Source: Cellulosimicrobium cellulans (lineage in GTDB: Bacteria; Actinomycetota; Actinomycetes; Actinomycetales; Cellulomonadaceae). From it: a DNA stretch of 64,000 nt. Position 1 is the first letter of the stretch. Every line of letters begins with the position of its first letter. The stretch spans positions 62,001 to 126,000 of the forward strand of contig NZ_BJNZ01000011.1 of the NCBI RefSeq assembly GCF_006539945.1, read 5' to 3'. Below, piece by piece: positions 24,667-32,418 of this stretch. Made by a program: the position numbers and the translations under genes. Under the pieces are notes generated by a model. It saw nothing but the letters and a program-made list of their open reading frames with translations. It was not told the DNA's origin and did not search any database.

Positions 24667-25896
24667 ATGCCCACGACCGACCCCACGTCGTCGCCCGCCC
24701 CCGCCGGTGCGGGCGCCGCGGCGCCCGGATCCTGCGTCGTGTGGAGCCCGGAGCTCCTCGGCTACGACTTCGGCCACGGCCACCCCATGGCCCCGGCCCG
24801 GCTCGACCTGACGATGGGCCTGGTGCGCGCGCTCGGTCTGCTCGACGGCGACGCGGCGCCTGCGGTCCTGCGACCCGAGCCCGCGAGCGACGACGTGCTG
24901 GAGCTCGTGCACGACCCCGAGTACGTCGCGGCCGTGCGCGCGGCGTCGGAGCGCGGGACGCCCGACCCGGCCCGGGGGCTCGGTACCGAGGACGACCCCG
25001 TCTTCCCGGGGATGCACGAGGCCGCCGCCCGGATCGTCGCGGGCTCGTACGAGGCGGCAGGGGAGATCGCCGCGGGACGTGTCGCGCACGCGGTGAACGT
25101 CGCGGGTGGCATGCACCACGCGAAGGCCGGCGCGGCGTCGGGCTTCTGCGTCTACAACGACGCGGCCGTCGCGATCCGCCGGCTGCTCGACGACGGCGTC
25201 GCGCGCGTCGCCTACGTGGACCTCGACGCGCACCACGGCGACGGCGTGGAGGAGGCGTTCTGGGACGACCCGCGCGTGCTCACGGTGTCCGTCCACCAGA
25301 GCGGCGCGACGCTCTTCCCGGGGACGGGTCACCCGACCGACGTCGGGGGCGCGGGCGCCGAGGGCACCGCGGTCAACGTCGCGCTCCCGCGTCGCACGGA
25401 CGGCGCGCGCTGGCTCCGCGCGGTCGACGCCGTCGTGCCGCCCGTGCTGCGCGCGTTCCGGCCCGAGGTCCTGGTGACCCAGCACGGCTGCGACGCGCAC
25501 GGCGAGGACCCGCTCTCCGACCTCGACGTGTCCGTGGACGCGCAGCGCACCGCCCTCGGGTGGGTGCACGACCTCGCGCACGAGCTCACGGGCGGACGGT
25601 GGCTCGCGCTCGGCGGCGGCGGGTACGCGATCGCGCGCGTCGTGCCGCTCGTGTGGTCGGCCGTCGTGGGGGAGGTCGTGCACCGGCCCGTGACCGCCGG
25701 GGAGCCGCTGCCGGAGGAGTGGCGCGCGCGCGTCGCCGAGGTCGCCGGGTTCGACGCGCCGCTCGCGTTCGGCCCGCCCGTCGACCTGCGGCGCTGGAGC
25801 AGCGGCTACGACCCGGACGACGACGTCGACCGCGCCGTCACGGCCACGCGCCGCGCCGTCTTCCCGCTCCTCGGCCTCGACCCGCACTTCGACTGA
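24667..25896 (+). CDS. acuC: AcuC-type class I histone-deacetylase-like hydrolase
   Basis: 409 residues from the ATG at 24667. Class I deacetylase fold with the zinc site visible: Asp187 and His189 in YVDLDAHHGDG, and Asp276 in QHGCDAHGEDPLSD. Also present are the active-site His pair (GGMHHAKAG) and the GGGGY loop. In Bacillus, AcuC deacetylates acetyl-CoA synthetase; acetyl-lysine or small acetylated amines are possible substrates here. No acs or acuA gene is adjacent in the window. It is divergent from trkH. Confidence 0.85.
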   Translation: MPTTDPTSSPAPAGAGAAAPGSCVVWSPELLGYDFGHGHPMAPARLDLTMGLVRALGLLDGDAAPAVLRPEPASDDVLELVHDPEYVAAVRAASERGTPDPARGLGTEDDPVFPGMHEAAARIVAGSYEAAGEIAAGRVAHAVNVAGGMHHAKAGAASGFCVYNDAAVAIRRLLDDGVARVAYVDLDAHHGDGVEEAFWDDPRVLTVSVHQSGATLFPGTGHPTDVGGAGAEGTAVNVALPRRTDGARWLRAVDAVVPPVLRAFRPEVLVTQHGCDAHGEDPLSDLDVSVDAQRTALGWVHDLAHELTGGRWLALGGGGYAIARVVPLVWSAVVGEVVHRPVTAGEPLPEEWRARVAEVAGFDAPLAFGPPVDLRRWSSGYDPDDDVDRAVTATRRAVFPLLGLDPHFD

Positions 25897-26115
25897 GGCC
25901 GTGACGAGCGGCCCCTCGCGGGAGCGCCGCTGGCCCCCGCGGGCGGCGGCGTACCGGGGCACGAGCGCGAGCGGGTAGTCTAGGGGGCGGATTTCTCTCG
26001 TGTTGGTCGGCTCGCGGCGCCCTCGTGGTCGCCGGGGCCCCGATCAACCGTGGACCACACGCGGCCGGTCGACCGGTCGCCGACCGACACGCCGCTCGAG
26101 CATTGCGAGGACCGT

Positions 26116-26214
26116 ATGGGCTCCGTCATCAAGAAGCGCCGCAAGCGCATGGCCAAGAAGAAGCACCGCAAGCTGCTTCGCAAGACGCGTCACCAGCGTC
26201 GCAACAAGAAGTGA
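26116..26214 (+). CDS. Mini ribosomal protein bS22 (AURKAIP1/COX24-like basic peptide)
   Basis: Only 32 residues, so easily missed: MGSVIKKRRKRMAKKKHR, continuing to QRRNKK. It is almost all Lys/Arg and agrees nearly residue for residue with the actinobacterial small-subunit protein called bS22 in mycobacterial ribosome structures. A GCGAGG site lies just upstream, and a TAGTCT box at 25976-25981 could be the -10 of a promoter with a ~125 nt leader. A strong terminator follows 32 bp after the stop. Confidence 0.9.
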   Translation: MGSVIKKRRKRMAKKKHRKLLRKTRHQRRNKK

Positions 26215-26245
26215 CGTCGCGCGCGTCCTGACGCACCGACCCGCC

Positions 26246-26282
26246 GTCGAGCCCGGCCCCTCCCGAGGGGACCGGGCTCGAC
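26246..26282. terminator. Terminator hairpin of the bS22 gene
   Basis: 11 bp perfect outer arms GTCGAGCCCGG (26246-26256) and CCGGGCTCGAC (26272-26282), with an inner CCCC/GGGG pairing. Confidence 0.8.
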
Positions 26283-26300
26283 GCGTCTCCGGCGGTCGCA

Positions 26301-26671
26301 CGAGGTAGAGCCCTGGGTGCCGAGGTAGAGCCGTGGTTGGCCGAGGTAGAGCCATGGTTGGCCGAGGGTAGAGCCCCCGTCGTGCCCGACGACGGTGGGT
26401 CGCCTCCCGGGTCGGTCGCCCCTCCCCAGACCCTGGCGGTACAGGGGAGGTAGCACCGCGAGCAGTGGCCCGAGGCGCGCGACGACCCGGGTGAGATCCC
26501 GTCCACCCCACCCAGCCCCACGCCGTCGGGCACAAGAACCAGGCCTCTACCTCGCCGGACCAGGCCTCTACCTCGGCTGACCAGGCCTCTACCTCGCCGG
26601 ACCGGGGCTCTACCTCGGCTGACCAGGCCTCTACCTCGGCCAACCAGGGCTCTACCTCGCCGGACCTGGGT
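26301..26671. repeat. Two-arm array of CGAGGTAGAG repeats
   Basis: The left arm has four forward copies at 26301, 26321, 26342 and 26363 (the last CGAGGGTAGAG), period 20-21 bp. The right arm has six reverse copies (GGCCTCTACCTCG or GGGCTCTACCTCG) at 26542, 26563, 26584, 26605, 26626 and 26647, exact 21 bp period. About 160 bp lies between them, including a GGAGGTAGCACCGCGAG segment and no convincing gene. This fills the gap between bS22 and the convergent HAD gene. The arms could pair into a large cruciform or RNA stem. Confidence 0.9.
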
Positions 26672-26716
26672 TCTTCCTTGCGGGGGTGAGGGCGCTGGTT
26701 CGGGGGAGCGGGGTGG

Positions 26717-27598
26717 TCAGAGGCGGGCGATGCGGCGGTCGACGGCGCGGCGCACGGAGCGCAGGACGAGGGCGGCGGCCCAGGCGGCGCCGGCCCAGCT
26801 CGCGGTGCGGACGCTGCTGCGCGCGACGCGACGGCGGCGGCCCCGGAACTCGCGGATCGGCCAGCCGACGTCCTGGGCGTAGCGGCGCAGGCGCGCGTCG
26901 GGGTTGATGGGGCACGGGTGGCCGACCGTCTCCATCATCGTGACGTCGTTGAGGGAGTCGCCGTACGCGTACGACGCGTCGAGGTCGATGTCCTCGCGCT
27001 CGGCGAGGGCGCGGACCCCGGCGGCCTTGGCGCGGCCGTGCATCATGTCGCCCACGAGGCGGCCGGTGTAGAAGCCGTCCTCGTGCTCCGCGACGGTGCC
27101 GAGCGCGCCGGTCGTGCCGAGGCGGCGGGCGATGAGCTCGCCGATCTCGACCGGGGTCGCGGAGACCAGCCACACCTGGTGTCCGGCGGCGAGGTGCTCG
27201 TCGAGCAGGCGGCGGGTGCCGGGGTAGATGCGCAGCGAGAGGACGGTGTCGTAGACCTCCTCGCCGATCGCGGTGACCTCGGCGACGGAGCGGCCGGCGA
27301 TGAGCGCGAGGGCGCGAGACCGGATGCGGTCGATCTGCTGCTTGTTCTCGCCGAACAGGAGGTAGCGCGCCTGGTGCACGGCGAAGCGCGCGATGTCGAG
27401 CGTGGAGAAGAACTGCCGCTGGTACAGGGCGCGAGCGAGGTGGAACGACGACGCGCCGCGGATGATCGTGTTGTCGACGTCGAAGAACGCGGCGGTGCGG
27501 TGCGCGGGGGCGGGCGGCGTGCGCTCGGCGGCGGGTGCGTCCTCGGGGTCCGTCGACCCGGGGGTCGGGACGGGGCCCGGACCGGAAGACGTCGCCAT
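26717..27598 (-). CDS. HAD-IB family phosphatase (phosphoserine-phosphatase-like)
   Basis: 293 residues from the ATG at 27598. HAD motif I is FFDVDNTII (Asp nucleophile), motif II the SATPVE serine, and motifs III/IV the lysine of GRAKA and GDSLND. This set is typical of subfamily IB hydrolases (SerB-like and CicA-like). The C-terminal ~50 residues are basic with a hydrophobic stretch (AWAAALVLRSVRRAVD), so membrane association is possible. The substrate is unknown. It is divergent from the glutaredoxin gene with 61 bp between starts. Confidence 0.8.
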   Translation of the reverse strand: MATSSGPGPVPTPGSTDPEDAPAAERTPPAPAHRTAAFFDVDNTIIRGASSFHLARALYQRQFFSTLDIARFAVHQARYLLFGENKQQIDRIRSRALALIAGRSVAEVTAIGEEVYDTVLSLRIYPGTRRLLDEHLAAGHQVWLVSATPVEIGELIARRLGTTGALGTVAEHEDGFYTGRLVGDMMHGRAKAAGVRALAEREDIDLDASYAYGDSLNDVTMMETVGHPCPINPDARLRRYAQDVGWPIREFRGRRRRVARSSVRTASWAGAAWAAALVLRSVRRAVDRRIARL

Positions 27599-27659
27599 GG
27601 CCCCACTCTAGGCGGTCTGGGGACCGTCCCGGGGGCGGGTCCCTCGTACCCTGGGAGTC

Positions 27660-27953
27660 GTGACCACCTCCGACGCCCCCGCCCCTCCCGTCGTCCTCTA
27701 CGGCCGCGCGGGGTGCCACCTGTGCGACGACGCGCGGGCGGTCGTCGAGGCGGTGTGCGCCGAGGCGGGGGTCGCGTGGGCGGAGATCGACGTCGACGCG
27801 CCCGGCGCGGACCCGGCGCTGCGCGAGCAGTACGGCGAGTACGTCCCGGTCGTGACGGTCGGCGGCGTCCAGCAGGGGTTCTGGCGGGTCGACGCCCGCC
27901 GGCTCGCGCGTGCGGTGGGTCGGATTTCGACGGCGCGCGCGGACCTGGGATGA
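27660..27953 (+). CDS. Glutaredoxin-family thiol oxidoreductase
   Basis: 97 residues from a GTG at 27660. Thioredoxin fold with the redox pair CHLC near residues 19-22 (GRAGCHLCDDA), a cis-Pro region (YVPVVTVGG) and a short C-terminal helix. It corresponds to the glutaredoxin-like (DUF836-type) proteins that often precede rex in actinobacteria. It lies 59 bp before rex on the same strand and is probably co-transcribed with it. Confidence 0.85.
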   Translation: MTTSDAPAPPVVLYGRAGCHLCDDARAVVEAVCAEAGVAWAEIDVDAPGADPALREQYGEYVPVVTVGGVQQGFWRVDARRLARAVGRISTARADLG

Positions 27954-28012
27954 TTCCTCCCGGTGGAGCGTGACCGTCGACGAGGACGGTCCCAGGGACG
28001 ACGGGGTGACGG

Positions 28013-28687
28013 GTGGCTGAGCAGGTAGTCGGTGAGGTGACGGCGCCGGGGATCCCGAGCGCGACGGTGGCGCGGCTCCCGTCCTACCTGCGGGCGCTGC
28101 GGGACCTCGTGGCGCGAGGGGTGGCGACGACGTCGTCGGTCGAGCTCGCGGAGCTCTCCGGCGTAGGCCCGGCGCAGCTCCGCAAGGACCTGTCGTTCCT
28201 GGGCTCGTTCGGCACGCGCGGCGTCGGTTACGACGTGGACTCGCTCGCGCAGTACATCACCGAGGCGCTGGGGCTCGTGGACGAGCACCGCATCGCGATC
28301 GTCGGGATCGGCAACCTGGGGCACGCGCTCGCGAACTACTCGGGCTACGAGCAGCGCGGCTTCCACGTCGCGGCGCTCCTCGACGCGTCGCCGGACGTGG
28401 TGGGGACGCGGGCGGCGGGCCTCGTCGTCGAGCACGTCGACGCGCTCGAGGAGGTCGTGGCGCGCGAGAAGGTGTCGATCGTGGTCCTCGCGACGCCCGC
28501 CGCGCACGCGCAGTCCGTGGCGGACCGCGTCGTCGCGGCCGGCGTGCGGGAGATCCTCAACTTCGCGCCGCGCGCGCTCCAGGTGCCCGCGGACGTCGAC
28601 GTGCGCGGTGTGGACGTCGGCAGCGAGCTCCAGATCCTCGCGTTCCACTCCCAGGCCCGCGCGCTCGCGGAGGCTCAGGACCGCTGA
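28013..28687 (+). CDS. rex: Redox-sensing transcriptional repressor Rex
   Basis: 224 residues from a GTG at 28013. N-terminal winged helix ~15-85 (ELAELSGVGPAQLRKDLSFL, GTRGVGYDV) and a Rossmann domain with the NADH motif IVGIGNLGHAL. The C-terminal helix swaps between subunits. Rex leaves DNA when NADH rises, derepressing respiratory genes. A near-consensus Rex site occurs in this window at 52914-52929. No such site is evident before rex itself; the leader has only GACCGTC/GACGGTC (27972-27991). The common hemA partner is not downstream here, since a terminator follows immediately. Confidence 0.93.
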   Translation: MAEQVVGEVTAPGIPSATVARLPSYLRALRDLVARGVATTSSVELAELSGVGPAQLRKDLSFLGSFGTRGVGYDVDSLAQYITEALGLVDEHRIAIVGIGNLGHALANYSGYEQRGFHVAALLDASPDVVGTRAAGLVVEHVDALEEVVAREKVSIVVLATPAAHAQSVADRVVAAGVREILNFAPRALQVPADVDVRGVDVGSELQILAFHSQARALAEAQDR

Positions 28688-28691
28688 ACGA

Positions 28692-28725
28692 CGAGGGGCC
28701 GCGTGCTGGTGCACGCGGCCCCTCG
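28692..28725. terminator. Terminator hairpin of rex
   Basis: 15 bp perfect arms CGAGGGGCCGCGTGC and GCACGCGGCCCCTCG with a TGGT loop, 4 bp after the rex stop codon. Confidence 0.85.
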
Positions 28726-28797
28726 GGCGGCATCCCTGCCGGCGGGTGCAGCTTTCCTGGGAAGGTCCCCGGGGAAGGCGGTCCCGGGAGTCGGTCG

Positions 28798-29349
28798 TCA
28801 GCCCTGCTTGATGGCCGAGACGTCGAGCGCGATCTTGATCTTGTCGCCGACGAGCACGCCGCCGGTCTCGAGCGCGGCGTTCCAGGTCAGGCCAAACTCC
28901 TTGCGCGAGATCTCGGTCGTCGCCTCGAACCCGGCGCGCGCGTTGCCGAACGGGTCGGTCGCGGTGCCCGCGAACTCGGTCTCGAGCTCGACCGGCTTGG
29001 TCACGCCGTTGATCGTCAGGTCGCCCGCCACGACGAAGTCGTCGCCGTCGCCGGAGATGCTGGTCGACGCGAAGCTCCACGTCGGCTTGTTCTCGGCGTC
29101 CCAGAAGTCCGCGCTGCGCAGGTGGTTGTCGCGGTTCGCGTCGCCCGTGCTCACGGACGCCGCGTCGAGCTCGGCGGTCACGGAGGTCGACTCGAGGTCG
29201 TCGCCCACGGTGATGGTGCCGGCCGTGATGGCGAGCGTGCCGCGCACCTTGGAGATGCCGGCGTGGCGGACCGTGAAGGCCGCCTGCGAGTGGGACGAGT
29301 CGAGGGCGTAGGTACCGGCGTTGAGCCCGGCGGGCAGCGGCGTGGCCAT
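28798..29349 (-). CDS. YceI-family lipocalin-like protein
   Basis: 183 residues; the ATG at 29349 follows AGGAGC. One YceI domain covers nearly the whole chain (YALDSSHSQAAFTVRHAGIS, then TWSFASTSI and DLTINGVTKPVELE). Family members form a beta-barrel that binds polyprenoid-like or amphiphilic molecules. No signal peptide is seen, so the protein is predicted to be cytoplasmic. It is divergent from a MarR regulator with a palindrome between them, a common pairing. Confidence 0.88.
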   Translation of the reverse strand: MATPLPAGLNAGTYALDSSHSQAAFTVRHAGISKVRGTLAITAGTITVGDDLESTSVTAELDAASVSTGDANRDNHLRSADFWDAENKPTWSFASTSISGDGDDFVVAGDLTINGVTKPVELETEFAGTATDPFGNARAGFEATTEISRKEFGLTWNAALETGGVLVGDKIKIALDVSAIKQG

Positions 29350-29392
29350 GGGTGCTCCTGAGGGGGTCGTGGGTCCCGGAGGACCGAACTTG

Positions 29393-29406
29393 GTTGAAGG
29401 TTCAAC
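29393..29406. promoter_or_regulatory. Probable MarR operator
   Basis: GTTGAAGGTTCAAC is a 6 bp inverted repeat with a 2 nt centre in the YceI/MarR divergent region, 44 bp from the yceI start. Size and spacing suit a MarR dimer. Confidence 0.55.
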
Positions 29407-29521
29407 TTCGTACGAGCGTATCAACAGCAGGGGGTGATCCGTCTATTCCCGGTGGGTGGGAGAATGTTCCGCGAGGTTCCGCCCCCCGAACCGACCCCTG
29501 TCCGCGAGCGCCCGAGGACCC

Positions 29522-30049
29522 ATGACCAGCAACGACGTCGACGCCCAGCCGACGACGACCGCCAGCACCGCCGCCACCGCGAGCGAGGAGCCTCGCTGGC
29601 TCGACGCCGAGCAGCAGCGCCTGTGGCGCGCCTACCTCGACGGGACCGTGCGCTTCATCGAGTCGCTCGGGCGTGACCACGAGGAGCGGTCGGAGGTCTC
29701 GCTCAACGAGTACGAGCTCCTCGTGCGGCTCTCGGAGAGCCCGGACCACACGCTGCGCATGTCCGCGCTCGCCGACGGGCTCGCCCGGTCCCGCAGCCGC
29801 GTCACCCACACGGTCGCGCGCATGGAGGCGCGCGGCCTGGTGCGGCGTTCGGCGAGCACGGGCGACCGCCGGGGGGTCAACTGCGCGATGACGCCCGAGG
29901 GCTACCGCGTGCTCGTCGCGTCCGCCCCGGCGCACGTCGCGGCCGTGCGCCGGTTCATGGTCGACGTGCTCACGCCGGAGCAGTTCCGCGCGCTCGGCGA
30001 GGCGATGGCCGCCGTCGCCGAGGCGTGCAAGGCGGACCGCGACTCCTGA
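29522..30049 (+). CDS. MarR-family transcriptional regulator
   Basis: 175 residues from the ATG at 29522. A winged helix at ~45-130 carries the family pattern (LNEYELLVRLSES, LRMSALADGLARSRSRVTHTVARMEARGLV, then the DRRGVN wing). Flanking helices form the dimer. Divergence from yceI and the palindrome at 29393-29406 point to control of yceI and of itself. The inducing ligand is unknown. Confidence 0.85.
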   Translation: MTSNDVDAQPTTTASTAATASEEPRWLDAEQQRLWRAYLDGTVRFIESLGRDHEERSEVSLNEYELLVRLSESPDHTLRMSALADGLARSRSRVTHTVARMEARGLVRRSASTGDRRGVNCAMTPEGYRVLVASAPAHVAAVRRFMVDVLTPEQFRALGEAMAAVAEACKADRDS

Positions 30050-30119
30050 CCCCGTCGCCGCCCCGGGGCCGCGTGCGCCGGGTGCCGGTCGGAGCCCGGA
30101 GTGCGGGACACTGGTGCGC

Positions 30120-30791
30120 ATGGTCTCCACCATCGTCCACCTCCTGCGCCACGGCGAGGTCCACAACCCCGACGGCGTCCTCTACGGCCGCATCCCCGGC
30201 TACCACCTCTCCGAGCGTGGTCACGAGATGGCCCGCCGCGTCGCCGCGCACCTCGCGGGCGAGCCCGGGCCCGACGGCACGTCGCGCCCGCGCGCCGACC
30301 TCGCCGTCGTCGTCGCGTCACCGCTCCAGCGCGCGCAGGAGACGGCGACGCCCGCCGCCGAGGCGTTCGGGCTCGAGCTCGGCACGGACGACCGACTCAT
30401 CGAGGCGGCGAACCACTTCGAGGGCAAGACGTTCGGCGTCGGGGACGGGTCGCTGCGCCACCCGCAGCACTGGCCCTACCTGTGGAACCCGTTCCGGCCG
30501 TCGTGGGGCGAGCCGTACACCGAGCAGGTCGCGCGCATGCGGGCCGCGGTCGCCGACGCCCGGGACAAGGCCGCGGGCCACGAGGCCCTCCTCGTGAGCC
30601 ACCAGCTCCCCGTGTGGCTCACGCGCCTGAGCTTCGAGAACCGCCGCCTGTGGCACGACCCGCGCAAGCGGCAGTGCTCGCTCGCCTCGCTCACGTCGCT
30701 GCACTTCGAGGACGACCGCCTCGTCGGTCTGCACTACACCGAGCCGGTCGCCGACCTCCTCCCGGGCGCCGCGACCGTCGCCGGGGCGTGA
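30120..30791 (+). CDS. Histidine phosphatase (phosphoglycerate-mutase-like) family protein
   Basis: 223 residues. The RHG motif LLRHGEVHNPDG contains the phosphohistidine, with second-site features VVASPLQRAQETA (Arg) and LLVSHQLPVW (second His). ATG 30120 is preferred; GTG 30114 is two codons upstream. Substrate unknown. It lies before the cytochrome c maturation genes and resembles the gene found at that place in other actinobacteria, so it may belong to the same transcript. Confidence 0.85.
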   Translation: MVSTIVHLLRHGEVHNPDGVLYGRIPGYHLSERGHEMARRVAAHLAGEPGPDGTSRPRADLAVVVASPLQRAQETATPAAEAFGLELGTDDRLIEAANHFEGKTFGVGDGSLRHPQHWPYLWNPFRPSWGEPYTEQVARMRAAVADARDKAAGHEALLVSHQLPVWLTRLSFENRRLWHDPRKRQCSLASLTSLHFEDDRLVGLHYTEPVADLLPGAATVAGA

Positions 30792-30918
30792 CGTCGGTCA
30801 TGTCTCGCGCCGTCGTCGCCGTCCGGACGCCCGAACCGTCCCGTTCGGGAGTGGCGGAGGTCACGTCTCTCAGGTGGCGTCCAGGAACCCCGGGCAGGGT
30901 GCCTCCCGTGATGACGCT

Positions 30919-31551
30919 GTGACCGCCAGCTCGCGCGCGCGTGCCGTGCGCGCCCTCCCGCCCCTGCGTCGCGTGCTGACCGCGGGCGTCGTGGTCGCCG
31001 CGACGCTCGGCCTCGCGGCGTGCGCCCAGGACTCCGGCGCGACGACCGACGTCGTCGGGCAGGGCTACGTCTCCGGCGACGGCTCGGTCCGCACCTGGGA
31101 CGCGGGCGAGCGGGGCGACGTCGTCGCGCTCACCGGCACCGACTACGAGGGCGAGCAGGTCGACACGAGCGCCTGGCTGGGCGACGTCGTCGTGCTCAAC
31201 ACCTGGTACGCGGCGTGCGCGCCGTGCCGCGCCGAGGCGCCCGACCTCGTGGCGCTCGCGAACGACCGCGCCGACGACGGCGTGCACGTGCTCGGCATCA
31301 ACACGACCGACGAGGCGGGCGCCGCGCAGGCGTTCCAGCGCCGGTTCGAGGTGCCCTACCCGTCGATCGACGACCGCAGCGGGGAGGTCGTCGCGGCGCT
31401 CTCCGGCACCGTGCCGCTCCAGGCCGTGCCGTCGACGGTCGTGCTCGACCGCGAGGGCCGCGTCGCGGCGCGCGTCATCGGGCTCGCCGAGGGCTCGACC
31501 CTCACCGCGCTCGTCGACGACGTGCTCGCCGAGGACGAGGCGGCTGGCTGA
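30919..31551 (+). CDS. resA: TlpA/ResA-type thiol-disulfide lipoprotein for cytochrome c maturation
   Basis: 210 residues from a GTG at 30919 (an upstream in-frame GTG at 30874 is less likely). Lipoprotein signal with lipobox LAAC, then a thioredoxin fold with the CAPC redox pair (LNTWYAACAPCRAEAP) and the central insert INTTDEAGAAQAF of TlpA proteins. Anchored outside the membrane, it should keep the CXXCH cysteines of apocytochrome c reduced, fed by the CcdA encoded 2 bp downstream. Confidence 0.88.
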   Translation: MTASSRARAVRALPPLRRVLTAGVVVAATLGLAACAQDSGATTDVVGQGYVSGDGSVRTWDAGERGDVVALTGTDYEGEQVDTSAWLGDVVVLNTWYAACAPCRAEAPDLVALANDRADDGVHVLGINTTDEAGAAQAFQRRFEVPYPSIDDRSGEVVAALSGTVPLQAVPSTVVLDREGRVAARVIGLAEGSTLTALVDDVLAEDEAAG

Positions 31552-31553
31552 CC

Positions 31554-32417
31554 GTGGGCACCCTCGCGTCCCTCGCCGCCACCGTCCCGACCGCCGCGCT
31601 CCCCGCGGCCGCCGCGACGAGCGTCGGCGACACGTTCGCCGCGACGGTCTGGAGCGGGTCGATGCTGCTGGCGGTCCCGGTGGCGGTCCTGGCGGGGCTC
31701 GTCTCCTTCGCGTCGCCGTGCGTGCTGCCGCTCGTGCCCGGGTACGTCGGGTACGTCTCCGGCATGGCCGCGGCGAACGCCGGGAGCGGGCGCGGCGCGT
31801 CCGGGGGCACGACGACGGCCACCCGGGTCGCGGCGCCGAGCCGGGGGCGCGTGCTCGCGGGGGTCGGGCTCTTCGTCGCAGGCTTCACGCTCGTGTTCGT
31901 CGCGCTGATGGTCGCCGCCGGCGCGATCGGCGTCCACCTCGTGCGGTGGGAGGACGTCATCACGCGCGTCCTCGGCGTCGTCGTGATCCTCATGGGGCTC
32001 GCCTTCATGGGCGCGGTCCCGTTCCTCCAGCGCGAGCGGCGCCTGCACCTGAGCCCCCAGGCCGGGCTGTGGGGGGCGCCGCTGCTCGGCATCGTGTTCG
32101 GGCTCGGCTGGACGCCGTGCCTCGGTCCGACGCTCGTCGCCGTGCAGTCGCTGTCCCTGAACGAGGCCTCTGCGGGCCGCGGCGCGATCCTCGGGGTCGC
32201 CTACTGCCTCGGTCTCGGCGTGCCGTTCCTGCTCATCGCACTCGGCCTGCAGAGCTCGCAGCGCATGCTCGGCTTCCTGCGCCGGCACCGTCTCGCGATC
32301 ATGCGGATCGGCGGCGGGCTGCTCGTGCTCATCGGCCTCGCGCTGGTCACGGGCCTGTGGACGACGTGGACGTCGACCATGCAGGGCTGGATCGACGGCT
32401 ACGTGACGGTGGTGTGA
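31554..32417 (+). CDS. ccdA: CcdA-family transmembrane thiol reductant carrier
   Basis: 287 residues from a GTG at 31554. About six membrane helices and the two redox cysteines of the family, in SFASPCVLPLVPGY and GLGWTPCLGPT. It passes electrons from cytoplasmic thioredoxin across the membrane to the ResA-type protein. An Ala-rich hydrophobic N-terminus precedes the core, and a Gly/Ser/Thr-rich loop (~75-95) follows the first helix pair. Confidence 0.9.
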   Translation: MGTLASLAATVPTAALPAAAATSVGDTFAATVWSGSMLLAVPVAVLAGLVSFASPCVLPLVPGYVGYVSGMAAANAGSGRGASGGTTTATRVAAPSRGRVLAGVGLFVAGFTLVFVALMVAAGAIGVHLVRWEDVITRVLGVVVILMGLAFMGAVPFLQRERRLHLSPQAGLWGAPLLGIVFGLGWTPCLGPTLVAVQSLSLNEASAGRGAILGVAYCLGLGVPFLLIALGLQSSQRMLGFLRRHRLAIMRIGGGLLVLIGLALVTGLWTTWTSTMQGWIDGYVTVV

Positions 32418-32418
32418 G

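Noticed and set aside
26044-26643. Minus-strand open frame whose N-terminus is EVEAWS repeats
   Set aside because: The repeated peptide is simply the translation of the CGAGGTAGAG array, and the frame runs antisense through the bS22 gene and its terminator. No ribosome site or family support.
26301-26671. Possible CRISPR array
   Set aside because: The period is 20-21 bp with no room for unique spacers, copies occur in both orientations, and no cas genes are nearby.
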